Assembly: GCA_015064195.1 (NCBI GenBank)
Contig: SVSO01000153.1
Coordinates: forward strand, 1-7,249
Direction: 5' to 3'
DNA length: 7,249 nucleotides
Source of the DNA: Oscillospiraceae bacterium
Lineage (GTDB): Bacteria > Bacillota_A > Clostridia > Oscillospirales > CAG-272
Position 1 is the first letter of the stretch, and the number at the start of each line of letters is the position of its first letter. A program made the translations under genes and the position numbers. Positions 1 to 5,327 of this stretch are shown here, one piece after another. The notes beneath the pieces were generated by a model. It saw nothing but the letters and a program-made list of their open reading frames with translations. It ran no database searches and had not been told where the DNA came from.

Positions 1-10
1 CCATTTATGA

Positions 11-16
11 TATAAT
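11..16 (+). promoter_or_regulatory. -10 box of the riboswitch-ATPase promoter
   Basis: A perfect TATAAT lies 9 bases before the start of the riboswitch helix P1, so transcription would begin at about 22-24, just where the aptamer starts. The matching -35 box should lie about 17 bases upstream and is therefore outside the window. Only the -10 element is seen; its role is inferred from its position. Confidence 0.6.
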
Positions 17-21
17 ATACA

Positions 22-116
22 CAACAAAAGGGAGTAGCTGAATGCTTTGCATTTCCACTGGCCGTCATCCCGACGATTCGTCCGGTTACGTGGATTTTAT
101 AATAGCAAGACTTTTG
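22..116 (+). promoter_or_regulatory. yybP-ykoY family manganese riboswitch (aptamer)
   Basis: The two sequence-conserved ends of the yybP-ykoY aptamer are visible: GGGAGTAGC at 30-38 and TAGCAAGAC at 103-111. They are brought together by helix P1 (CAAAAG 25-30 with CTTTTG 111-116) and by GCT 37-39 with AGC 104-106. Between them are a small hairpin (AATGC 41-45 with GCATT 49-53) and an arm closed by CCAC 55-58 with GTGG 90-93. In the known family, loops L1 (GGGAGUA) and L3 (GCAAGA) dock side by side and bind Mn2+. Known targets are Mn2+ exporters (MntP), TerC-like proteins and P-type ATPases. The gene directly downstream is a P-type ATPase, which fits. I recognised the motif by eye and ran no covariance model. 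One G is missing compared with the common GGGGAGUA form. Confidence 0.88.
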
Positions 117-144
117 TGACAATACGTCACAAAAGTTTTTTGTT
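110..144 (+). terminator. Riboswitch-controlled intrinsic terminator
   Basis: ACTTTTGTGAC (110-120) and GTCACAAAAGT (126-136) form an 11-bp perfect stem with loop AATAC. A run of six T follows at 136-141, then GTTT. The left arm shares bases 111-116 with the 3' strand of aptamer helix P1, so P1 and the terminator cannot form at once. This is the layout of a transcriptional ON switch: ligand binding holds P1, the terminator is lost and the ATPase is transcribed. The structure is read directly from the sequence; the direction of regulation is inferred from the overlap and from the behaviour of other yybP-ykoY members. Confidence 0.9.
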
Positions 145-184
145 TATGTGACGTAAATTTCAAATACTTTTTCAGGAGGAAAAC

Positions 185-2866
185 ATGAAACATTATCTAA
201 GCAGCGCCGATGACGTCATTCAGTCCGTTGACGGAAGCAAAGACGGCCTGAGTGCCGCCGAAGCGCAGGCTCGCCTTGCGCGGAACGGCAAGAATAAACT
301 TGCCGAAGCAAAAAAAGAATCGCTCATCCATCGCTTCTTCAAGCAGCTTTGCGAGCCGATGACCATCATCCTGCTGGTGGCTGCAGCCATCTCCGCAGGC
401 GTGGAAATCTACGAGGGCGTGCATTCCGGCCATATGGGCTTCCCGTCCGATGTGGTCATTATCCTTGCCGTTGTCCTGATCAATGCCATTCTCGGCGTTT
501 TCCAGGAAAGCAAGGCGGAAAAGGCCATCGAAGCCCTGCAGGAAATGTCCAAAGCACAGAGCAAGGTCATTCGTGACGGAAAACAGATCACCGTTTCAAG
601 CGAAGACCTCGTGATCGGCGATATCATCGTGCTGGAAGCCGGCGACTCGGTTCCGGCGGACGCGCGCATTATCGAATGCGCTTCCATGAAGATCGAAGAA
701 GCTGCTCTGACCGGTGAATCGGTTCCCGTTGACAAAAAGGTGGATGCGCTCACGGCGGATGCCAGCGGTGACGTTGCCCTCGGCGACAGAAAGAACATGG
801 TATTCATGGGCTCCACCGCGGTTTACGGACGCGGCAGGGCGGTTGTCACCTCTACAGGCATGGAGACCGAAATGGGTAAGATCGCTGACGCGCTCGCGCA
901 GGCGGAGGAAGGTAAAACGCCCCTCCAGATCAAGCTCGCCGGTCTTTCCAAGGTGCTCACCTACCTCGTTATCGGCATCTGCGTCGTCATTTTCGCCATC
1001 CAGCTCATCCGTGACGGTGTCGGCTTCGATACGATTCTCAATTCCTTCATGATCGCCATTTCCCTCGCGGTCGCGGCCATCCCGGAAGGCCTTGCCACGG
1101 TTGTCACCATCGTTCTCTCGATCGGTGTCACCAACATGTCAAAGCGCAACGCCATCATCCGCAAGCTCACCGCCGTCGAGACGCTGGGCTGCACGCAGAT
1201 CATCTGCTCCGATAAGACCGGTACGCTCACCCAGAACAAGATGACCGTCGTTGACCACTACGGCGACGACGAGAAGCTCCTGGCCAACGCCATGTCCCTC
1301 TGCTCCGACGCGGAGTTTGACACCGAGGCAAACACTGCGGTCGGCGAGCCGACCGAGTGCGCGCTGGTCAACTATGCGGAAAACATTGGTCTTTCCAAGA
1401 ACACACAGAAGGATGTCTTCGTCCGCATCGGCGAGGTTCCCTTCGATTCCGGCAGAAAGATGATGTCCACGGTTCACAGAACCGCCGACGGTTCCCTCGT
1501 TCAGTTCACCAAGGGCGCGCCCGATGAGCTGCTGAAGCGCTGCACGACCGCGCTGATTGGCGGCAAAATCGTGGAAATGACCGAGGAAATCCGCACGAAT
1601 ATCCTCAAAGCAAACAAGGGCATGGCCGACCGTGCGCTGCGCGTGCTTGCAGCAGCGAAGAAGGAGCTTGCAGGCGAGCCTTCCGTATACGATTCGGAGC
1701 ACGTGGAGTGTGAGCTTTGCTTCATCGGTCTGGTCGGCATGATCGACCCGGTGCGTCCCGAGGTTAAGGATGCCATCGACGAATGCCGCAGCGCCGGCAT
1801 CCGTCCCATCATGATTACCGGAGACCACAAGGATACCGCCGTTGCGATTGCCATGGAGCTGGGCATCCTCACCGATGCTTCCGGTGCAATCACAGGTGCG
1901 GAGCTTGACAAAATTTCCGACGAGGAATTTGAATCGGCCGTAGAAAAGTACAGCGTTTATGCCCGCGTTCAGCCGGAGCACAAGACGAGAATCGTCAACG
2001 CATGGCGCAGCAAGGGCAAGGTTACTGCCATGACGGGCGACGGCGTAAACGACGCGCCCTCGATCAAGAATGCGGATATCGGTGTCGGCATGGGCATCAC
2101 GGGTACGGACGTGACCAAGAATGTGGCGGATATGATTCTGGCCGATGACAACTTTGCTACCATCGTCTCCGCAGCCGGTGAGGGACGCAGAATTTACGAC
2201 AATATCCGAAAAGCGATTCAGTTCCTGCTGGCCTCCAACCTGTCGGAGGTGCTTACGATCTTCTTCGCAACACTGTTCGGATTTACGATTTTCGCTCCCG
2301 TTCATCTGCTCTGGATCAACCTGATCACAGACTGCTTCCCCGCCCTTGCGCTCGGCATGGAGAAGCCCGAAGCCAGCATTATGAAGCGCAAGCCCCGCGA
2401 CAGCAAGGAGGGCATCTTTGCCGGCGGCCTCGGCTTTGCGGTGGCATATCAGGGCGTGCTGGTTACAGTGATTACGATGGTTTCGTACCTGATCGGCAGA
2501 TATTATCTCGCGGATCTGCACCATGCGGAAGCGATTGCCACAGGGACGTACTCCGCGGAGATGCTCGGCACGTCCATGGCGTTCCTCACGCTGTCGCTGT
2601 GCGAGATTTGCCACGCGTTCAATATGCGTTCGCTGCACGGATCGATTTTCGCAATGAAGGGGCAGAATCTGTGGCTCTGGGGCGCAGGCGTGCTCTCGCT
2701 GCTGCTGACGACGCTGGTTATCGAGGTGGATTTCCTTGCGAAGGCGTTTGAGCTGGCGCATCTGGATCTGATGGAGTATGGCATCGCGTTCGGGCTGGCA
2801 ATTCTGATTATTCCGATTGTGGAAGTGATCAAGATTGCGCATCGCGCCGTGGATAAGCGGAAATGA
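185..2866 (+). CDS. P2A-type cation-transporting ATPase, probable Mn2+ (or Ca2+) exporter
   Basis: This 893-aa membrane pump has the normal length for bacterial SERCA/PMR1-like ATPases and uses ATP to move divalent cations out of the cytoplasm. Landmarks in order: N-terminal cation-ATPase domain; actuator TGES at 176-179; M4 PEGL with E301; phosphorylation motif CSDKTGTLT with D343; nucleotide-domain KGAPDE 443-448; ITGD 544-547; hinge TGDGVND 617-623. The membrane cation ligands of SERCA all appear conserved: E301 (M4), N685 and E688 (M5), N712, T715 and D716 (M6), E807 (M8). AGGAGG at 174-179 lies five bases before the ATG and fixes the start. The gene sits directly behind a yybP-ykoY riboswitch and terminator, so expression should rise with Mn2+. 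By residues alone the usual label would be calcium ATPase; the leader makes Mn2+ the more likely physiological substrate, as reported for Lactococcus YoaB. The family is certain; the ion is inferred. Confidence 0.95.
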   Translation: MKHYLSSADDVIQSVDGSKDGLSAAEAQARLARNGKNKLAEAKKESLIHRFFKQLCEPMTIILLVAAAISAGVEIYEGVHSGHMGFPSDVVIILAVVLINAILGVFQESKAEKAIEALQEMSKAQSKVIRDGKQITVSSEDLVIGDIIVLEAGDSVPADARIIECASMKIEEAALTGESVPVDKKVDALTADASGDVALGDRKNMVFMGSTAVYGRGRAVVTSTGMETEMGKIADALAQAEEGKTPLQIKLAGLSKVLTYLVIGICVVIFAIQLIRDGVGFDTILNSFMIAISLAVAAIPEGLATVVTIVLSIGVTNMSKRNAIIRKLTAVETLGCTQIICSDKTGTLTQNKMTVVDHYGDDEKLLANAMSLCSDAEFDTEANTAVGEPTECALVNYAENIGLSKNTQKDVFVRIGEVPFDSGRKMMSTVHRTADGSLVQFTKGAPDELLKRCTTALIGGKIVEMTEEIRTNILKANKGMADRALRVLAAAKKELAGEPSVYDSEHVECELCFIGLVGMIDPVRPEVKDAIDECRSAGIRPIMITGDHKDTAVAIAMELGILTDASGAITGAELDKISDEEFESAVEKYSVYARVQPEHKTRIVNAWRSKGKVTAMTGDGVNDAPSIKNADIGVGMGITGTDVTKNVADMILADDNFATIVSAAGEGRRIYDNIRKAIQFLLASNLSEVLTIFFATLFGFTIFAPVHLLWINLITDCFPALALGMEKPEASIMKRKPRDSKEGIFAGGLGFAVAYQGVLVTVITMVSYLIGRYYLADLHHAEAIATGTYSAEMLGTSMAFLTLSLCEICHAFNMRSLHGSIFAMKGQNLWLWGAGVLSLLLTTLVIEVDFLAKAFELAHLDLMEYGIAFGLAILIIPIVEVIKIAHRAVDKRK

Positions 2867-2880
2867 AGATAAGTTGAATC

Positions 2881-2913
2881 AAGCAGGCCGCCGGTAACGG
2901 CGGCCTGCTTTGC
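2881..2913 (+). terminator. Terminator-like hairpin behind the ATPase gene (repeat copy 1)
   Basis: A 13-bp perfect stem (AAGCAGGCCGCCG 2881-2893 with CGGCGGCCTGCTT 2898-2910) is capped by GTAA, a GNRA-type tetraloop. It starts 14 bases after the ATPase stop codon. The T run after the stem is short (TTT 2909-2911, interrupted by GCG), so termination may be moderate. The identical hairpin recurs at 3995-4024. Confidence 0.7.
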
Positions 2914-2920
2914 GATATTC
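2881..2920 (+). repeat. 40-bp direct repeat flanking the Rpn cassette, copy 1
   Basis: All 40 bases, the 30-base hairpin plus TTTGCGATATTC overlapping its end, are identical to 3995-4034 in the same orientation. Bases outside the 40-bp unit differ on both sides. The two copies bracket the Rpn gene and its orphan tail (spacing 1114 bp). Confidence 0.95.
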
Positions 2921-2930
2921 CCGCTCCATC

Positions 2931-2959
2931 TTGACAAAGCGGCTTGGATGTGGTATAAT
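2931..2959 (+). promoter_or_regulatory. Consensus sigma-A promoter of the Rpn gene
   Basis: TTGACA (2931-2936) and TATAAT (2954-2959) are both perfect and separated by the ideal 17 bases, with TGG before the -10 as an extended -10 element. The start point would be near 2966, giving a very short leader. It lies just inside copy 1 of the 40-bp repeat, so the cassette carries its own strong promoter and does not depend on the riboswitch. Confidence 0.88.
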
Positions 2960-2984
2960 TATATTGTGGAAGTAGGTGGCTATG

Positions 2985-3794
2985 ATGAATGAGACAGAAT
3001 ACATGCAGCAGCGCGAGGAGGATCTCCAGCGATTGCGGGGGTTCCGGCTGCTGGACGATGACTTCATGGCGAAGGTTTTTGAAGACAAAGCCTGTGTCGA
3101 GCTGCTTCTTCGCGTTATCCTCAAAAAGAGCGATTTATGCGTCATGGAAGTTCACGGGCAGTTTTCTATGAAAAATCTACAGGGGCGTTCCGCACGGCTG
3201 GATGTATTTGCCGCCGACAGTACCGGCAAGGTGTACGACATCGAGGTGCAGCGCAGCGACCGGGGTGCCTCCTTCAAGCGCGCCCGGTATAATGCGGCTT
3301 TGATTGATGCAAACATTACGGAGCCGGGGGATAATTACGAAGCACTCAACGAATGTTATGTAATATTTATCACAGAAAATGATGTCATCGGCGGTGGGCT
3401 GCCCATTTACCATGCTGAACGGACGATTCTGGAAACCGGGAAGCCGTTCGGAGACGAGCAGCATATTCTGTATGTAAATGCGCAGATTACAGATGAGACG
3501 GAGCTTGGCCGATTGATGCACGATATGTGGTGCGTTGAGGCTGATGATATGCACTATGACGTTCTTGCCGGCCGTGTCCGTTATTTTAAAGAAGATAAGG
3601 AAGGAGTTGCCATCATGTGCAGAGCTATGGAAGAATTAAGAAATGAGAGCAAGTCTGAGGGAATATTTGAGGGAAAACTTGAATCTGTTATCAATCTCAT
3701 GAAGGCATTAAAGATAACCGTTCAAGATGCACTGAAGCTGCTGAACATCCCCGAAGCTGAGCATGCGCGGTATATCGCTGCGATTAAGTCTTGA
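2985..3794 (+). CDS. Rpn family recombination-promoting nuclease / putative PD-(D/E)XK transposase
   Basis: The product (269 aa from this start) belongs to the Rpn / PDDEXK_2 family, DNA endonucleases related to YhgA-like transposases and linked in E. coli to recombination and phage defence. The nuclease core is visible: counted from the alternative GTG at 2976, RLDVFAAD contains D76 and the next strand reads YDIEVQ with E90 and Q92, the D...ExQ form of the active site. LQGRSARLD, RARYNAALIDAN, YVIFITENDVIGGGLPIYH and LGRLMHDMWC follow, as is usual for clostridial members. The last ~60 residues form a charged helical tail ending EHARYIAAIKS. I prefer the ATG at 2985 because AGGTG at 2974-2978 then lies six bases upstream; GTG 2976 or ATG 2982 are possible. 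It has its own promoter and is flanked by 40-bp repeats. An in-frame second tail follows the stop codon. Whether it moves DNA or acts as a toxin is unknown. Confidence 0.9.
   Translation: MNETEYMQQREEDLQRLRGFRLLDDDFMAKVFEDKACVELLLRVILKKSDLCVMEVHGQFSMKNLQGRSARLDVFAADSTGKVYDIEVQRSDRGASFKRARYNAALIDANITEPGDNYEALNECYVIFITENDVIGGGLPIYHAERTILETGKPFGDEQHILYVNAQITDETELGRLMHDMWCVEADDMHYDVLAGRVRYFKEDKEGVAIMCRAMEELRNESKSEGIFEGKLESVINLMKALKITVQDALKLLNIPEAEHARYIAAIKS
3615..3794 (+). CDS. Possible internal-start small protein (RpnS-like) from the 3' end of the Rpn gene
   Basis: Inside the Rpn gene and in the same frame, AAGGAAGGAG (3597-3606) lies eight bases before an ATG at 3615. This is a better ribosome site than the one at the main start. 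Initiation here would give a 59-aa protein (MCRAMEELRN... to ...ARYIAAIKS) equal to the C-terminal tail. For E. coli Rpn proteins, small RpnS products translated from within the gene are reported to block the toxicity of the full-length protein, so an antitoxin role is plausible by analogy. No promoter specific to it was identified. The ribosome site is seen; translation and function are inferred, and the site could be chance in a Lys/Glu-rich segment. Confidence 0.4.
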   Translation: MCRAMEELRNESKSEGIFEGKLESVINLMKALKITVQDALKLLNIPEAEHARYIAAIKS

Positions 3795-3806
3795 TGAGTT
3801 GCCATC

Positions 3807-3980
3807 ATGTGCAGAGCAATAGAAGAAATGATAAAAGAGGTTGAATTTGAGGTTCATCTTCACGCTGCCAAGTGCGTCATGGAAGCCTACAAGTTCACAG
3901 CGCAAGAAGCACTGAAAGTTCTTAAAATCCCCGAATCCGAGCATGCGCGGTATATCGCTGCGATTTCGTCTGCGGAATAG
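3807..3980 (+). pseudogene. Orphan second copy of the Rpn C-terminal tail (57-aa ORF)
   Basis: This ORF encodes MCRAIEEMIKEVEFEV... ending EHARYIAAISSAE and is homologous to the last 59 residues of the nuclease upstream. It is in the same frame, separated from it by two consecutive TGA codons and four sense codons. At DNA level, 22 bases at the front (3796-3817 against 3604-3625) and the segment GAGCATGCGCGGTATATCGC onward at the end (from 3939, against 3759) are identical, while the middle has diverged strongly and is 12 bases shorter. The strong Shine-Dalgarno of the first copy is not preserved (only TGATGAG remains), so it may need reinitiation 12 bases after the nuclease stop. It could be a remnant, an alternative tail cassette, or a small regulator. 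No nuclease residues are present. Confidence 0.6.
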
Positions 3981-3994
3981 ATCACATATAGCAT

Positions 3995-4024
3995 AAGCAG
4001 GCCGCCGGTAACGGCGGCCTGCTT
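3995..4024. terminator. Bidirectional terminator-like hairpin between convergent genes (repeat copy 2)
   Basis: This is the same 13-bp GTAA-capped stem as at 2881-2910. It stands 14 bases after the orphan tail stop on the plus strand and 19 bases past the RmlD-like gene stop on the minus strand, so it can serve both. T runs are short on either side (TTTGC on plus, TTATG on minus). Confidence 0.65.
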
Positions 4025-4034
4025 TGCGATATTC
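3995..4034 (+). repeat. 40-bp direct repeat flanking the Rpn cassette, copy 2
   Basis: Identical over 40 bases to 2881-2920 and in the same orientation. The identity includes ten bases beyond the hairpin (TGCGATATTC with its leading T), which hairpin function alone would not conserve. It marks the right edge of the Rpn cassette. Confidence 0.95.
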
Positions 4035-4043
4035 TTCCCATTC

Positions 4044-4859
4044 TCATTTCAACAAACCATAATCCCCGGCGCAGGCTTTCAATCCGTCTTCCACCGATTG
4101 GAACACCACGCCGTATTTTCTCGCCTTTTCGCAGTTCATCCACAGATTGTGGCGCGAAGCGCAGTCCTCGAGATGCGTATCTTTGCCGATTAACGCCAAA
4201 AAGTCTCTGGTGATCTCATACATAGACTTCGCCGTCTCGCTGCCGAAGTTATAGATGCCGCCCGGAAGTTTGATGACGTTCGCCATGTTCTCCGCCACTT
4301 CTTTCACATAGGTGATTCCCCTGTACTGGCGGGAGCTGAAACGCACCGATTCCGCTGCGTTCAGGATGTTCATGAAGTAGTTCGACTTTTTCAGATAGTA
4401 GTCATACATCCACTCCGCGCGGAGCATTACCGCATCCGGGGCGATATCTAAAACACGGCGCTCCATCTCCAGCTTATGCTCTGCGTACAGATTGGCAGGT
4501 TTCGCTGAACCGTTCGTCATTTCTTCCGTGTACGAGCCTTCGTCCGTTAAGCCGGTGTATACCTGATCGGAGCTGAAACAGATCAGCTTCCTGTGTCCCG
4601 CCGCCTTGGCAAGGTATACCGGAAGCTGGACGTTGGCGATGTAGGATGCCTCCGGGTTTTCCTGGCATACGCCGATGTCTGAGATGGCTGCTGTGTGTAT
4701 GATGGTATCCGCGCCGCTTTCGGCGATGATGCGGCGGATTTCGTCTTCCGTTTTCCCCCGCAGCGATGGGCAGGCAATGGTGTCCTTGCACATTTGCATG
4801 AGCTTGTGGCCGACAAAGCCGCTGGCTCCGGTGATTAGTAACAGCTTATAATTCAACAT
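4044..4859 (-). CDS. RmlD-like NAD(P)-dependent sugar-nucleotide reductase/epimerase (extended SDR)
   Basis: A 271-aa extended short-chain dehydrogenase most like the dTDP-4-dehydrorhamnose reductase (RmlD) substrate-binding family. The N-terminal Rossmann motif GASGFVG has glycines G11, G14 and G17. HTAA at 55-58 is followed by C65-QENP. The active site reads SSDQVYTG (S96, S97, D98) and Y125-AEHK129, the YxxxK pair. The length is normal for RmlD-like proteins (280-300 aa), slightly short. There are no signal peptide or membrane segments, so it is cytoplasmic. I chose ATG 4859 because GAGG lies ten bases upstream and the Rossmann strand begins at once; a TTG at 4883 would only add eight unlikely residues. 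Its start overlaps the end of the upstream 43-aa ORF by 14 bases, suggesting coupled translation from the promoter at 5050-5078. No other rhamnose or polysaccharide genes are in the window, so the exact substrate is unknown. Confidence 0.85.
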   Translation of the reverse strand: MLNYKLLLITGASGFVGHKLMQMCKDTIACPSLRGKTEDEIRRIIAESGADTIIHTAAISDIGVCQENPEASYIANVQLPVYLAKAAGHRKLICFSSDQVYTGLTDEGSYTEEMTNGSAKPANLYAEHKLEMERRVLDIAPDAVMLRAEWMYDYYLKKSNYFMNILNAAESVRFSSRQYRGITYVKEVAENMANVIKLPGGIYNFGSETAKSMYEITRDFLALIGKDTHLEDCASRHNLWMNCEKARKYGVVFQSVEDGLKACAGDYGLLK

Positions 4860-4977
4860 GTATAAACGACCTCGTCCAGTCAATCCCCATCACATCGCAC
4901 CATAGCCTGTTGATTACTTCGTAAATCCCGCCTTTATAGTGGCGGTATATTCCTTGTTTGATTGTGTTCTCTGGCAT
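4846..4977 (-). CDS. Truncated DUF1653-like small protein (43 aa)
   Basis: A short ORF begins at ATG 4977 with GAGGG six bases upstream and about 65 bases downstream of a consensus promoter. Its first 23 residues, including QGIYRHYKGGIYEVI, match the opening of DUF1653 proteins, which usually begin G-x-YRHYKG-x-x-YEV and run 65-80 residues. After YEVI the usual continuation (HSET...VVYRALY...WVRPLEMF) is missing and is replaced by NRLWCDVMGIDWTRSF... to a stop. The 3' part therefore looks joined by a deletion or rearrangement. The stop codon lies 14 bases inside the RmlD-like gene, so the fragment may now act mainly as a translated leader for it. DUF1653 has no known function. The match is from memory of the family, not a search. 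Confidence 0.6.
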   Translation of the reverse strand: MPENTIKQGIYRHYKGGIYEVINRLWCDVMGIDWTRSFIHVEL

Positions 4978-5049
4978 GCTATCCCTCTTGTATGTTTCTT
5001 TTCTCTTGTGGTGTGTGGGGGCTGCACTATTATTTAATATGGTAATAAT

Positions 5050-5078
5050 ATTATACTACGCGTTTCTGTCTTTGTCAA
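5050..5078 (-). promoter_or_regulatory. Perfect consensus sigma-A promoter for the minus-strand DUF1653-RmlD unit
   Basis: Read on the minus strand, TTGACA (5078-5073) and TATAAT (5055-5050) are both exact, with a 17-base spacer. Transcription would start near 5043 and leave a leader of about 65 bases before the 43-aa ORF. I see no hairpin or operator in that leader. Confidence 0.88.
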
Positions 5079-5263
5079 GATAAATAACCTATCCTAAATC
5101 AGTACGCACTTGACAAACTTGAGAGAGCTTAAATGTTTCGTCTGGATTTCGCATCATTAGAATTGCGCACATAGAGGAGCGGCATGACCGAGGTTCGGTT
5201 ATGCCACCTTAATGGCTTGTCATGCCCAACAGCTTTAATCTGTGATTTTCTTACAGCACCATA
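5079..5263. other. Intergenic region between divergent promoters, with a hairpin and a tiny ORF
   Basis: Positions 4978-5327 hold no clear gene. Besides the minus promoter (5050-5078) and the plus promoter (5264-5292), this stretch contains an 11-bp stem with one G-T pair (GGCATGACCGA 5181-5191 with TCGGTTATGCC 5195-5205) without a T run. A second match to its left arm, GTCATGCC, is at 5219-5226. A TTGACA at 5110-5115 has no good -10 at the right distance. A 27-aa ORF (5184-5267, MTEVRLCHLN...) has AGAGGAG four bases before its ATG, but I recognise no family and it runs into the -35 of the next promoter. Confidence 0.45.
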
Positions 5264-5292
5264 TTGACAAATCCCGGAAAACCTGCTACAAT
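5264..5292 (+). promoter_or_regulatory. Sigma-A promoter of the SEC-C gene
   Basis: TTGACA (5264-5269), a 17-base spacer and TACAAT (5287-5292) give a near-consensus promoter. The start point would be near 5299, leaving about 30 bases before the ATG at 5328, with GGAG at 5315-5318 as ribosome site. Confidence 0.82.
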
Positions 5293-5327
5293 AGAAGCAT
5301 CAAAAAATTCTAACGGAGAACTACAAT

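Noticed and set aside
1139..2842. A 567-codon open frame antisense to the ATPase
   Set aside because: It mirrors the codon bias of a GC-rich membrane pump gene, shows no domain or hydrophobic pattern of its own, has no clear ribosome site, and the sense strand carries all P-type ATPase motifs in order.
3177..3554. A 125-codon open frame antisense to the Rpn nuclease
   Set aside because: It lies wholly over the conserved nuclease core, and its sequence resembles no family I know; best explained as a shadow.
2881..4034. Reading the 40-bp repeats as inverted repeats of an insertion sequence
   Set aside because: They are in direct orientation, each is internally palindromic as a hairpin, and no typical transposase with terminal inverted repeats is present, so a classical IS is not supported.
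4860..4883. TTG start at 4883 for the RmlD-like gene
   Set aside because: It adds MTGRGRLY before the Rossmann strand, has a poorer start codon, and would place the GAGG ribosome site inside the gene; ATG 4859 fits better.
5110..5138. A third plus-strand promoter starting at TTGACA 5110
   Set aside because: No TATAAT-like hexamer occurs 15-19 bases downstream; the bases at the right distance read ATGTTT.
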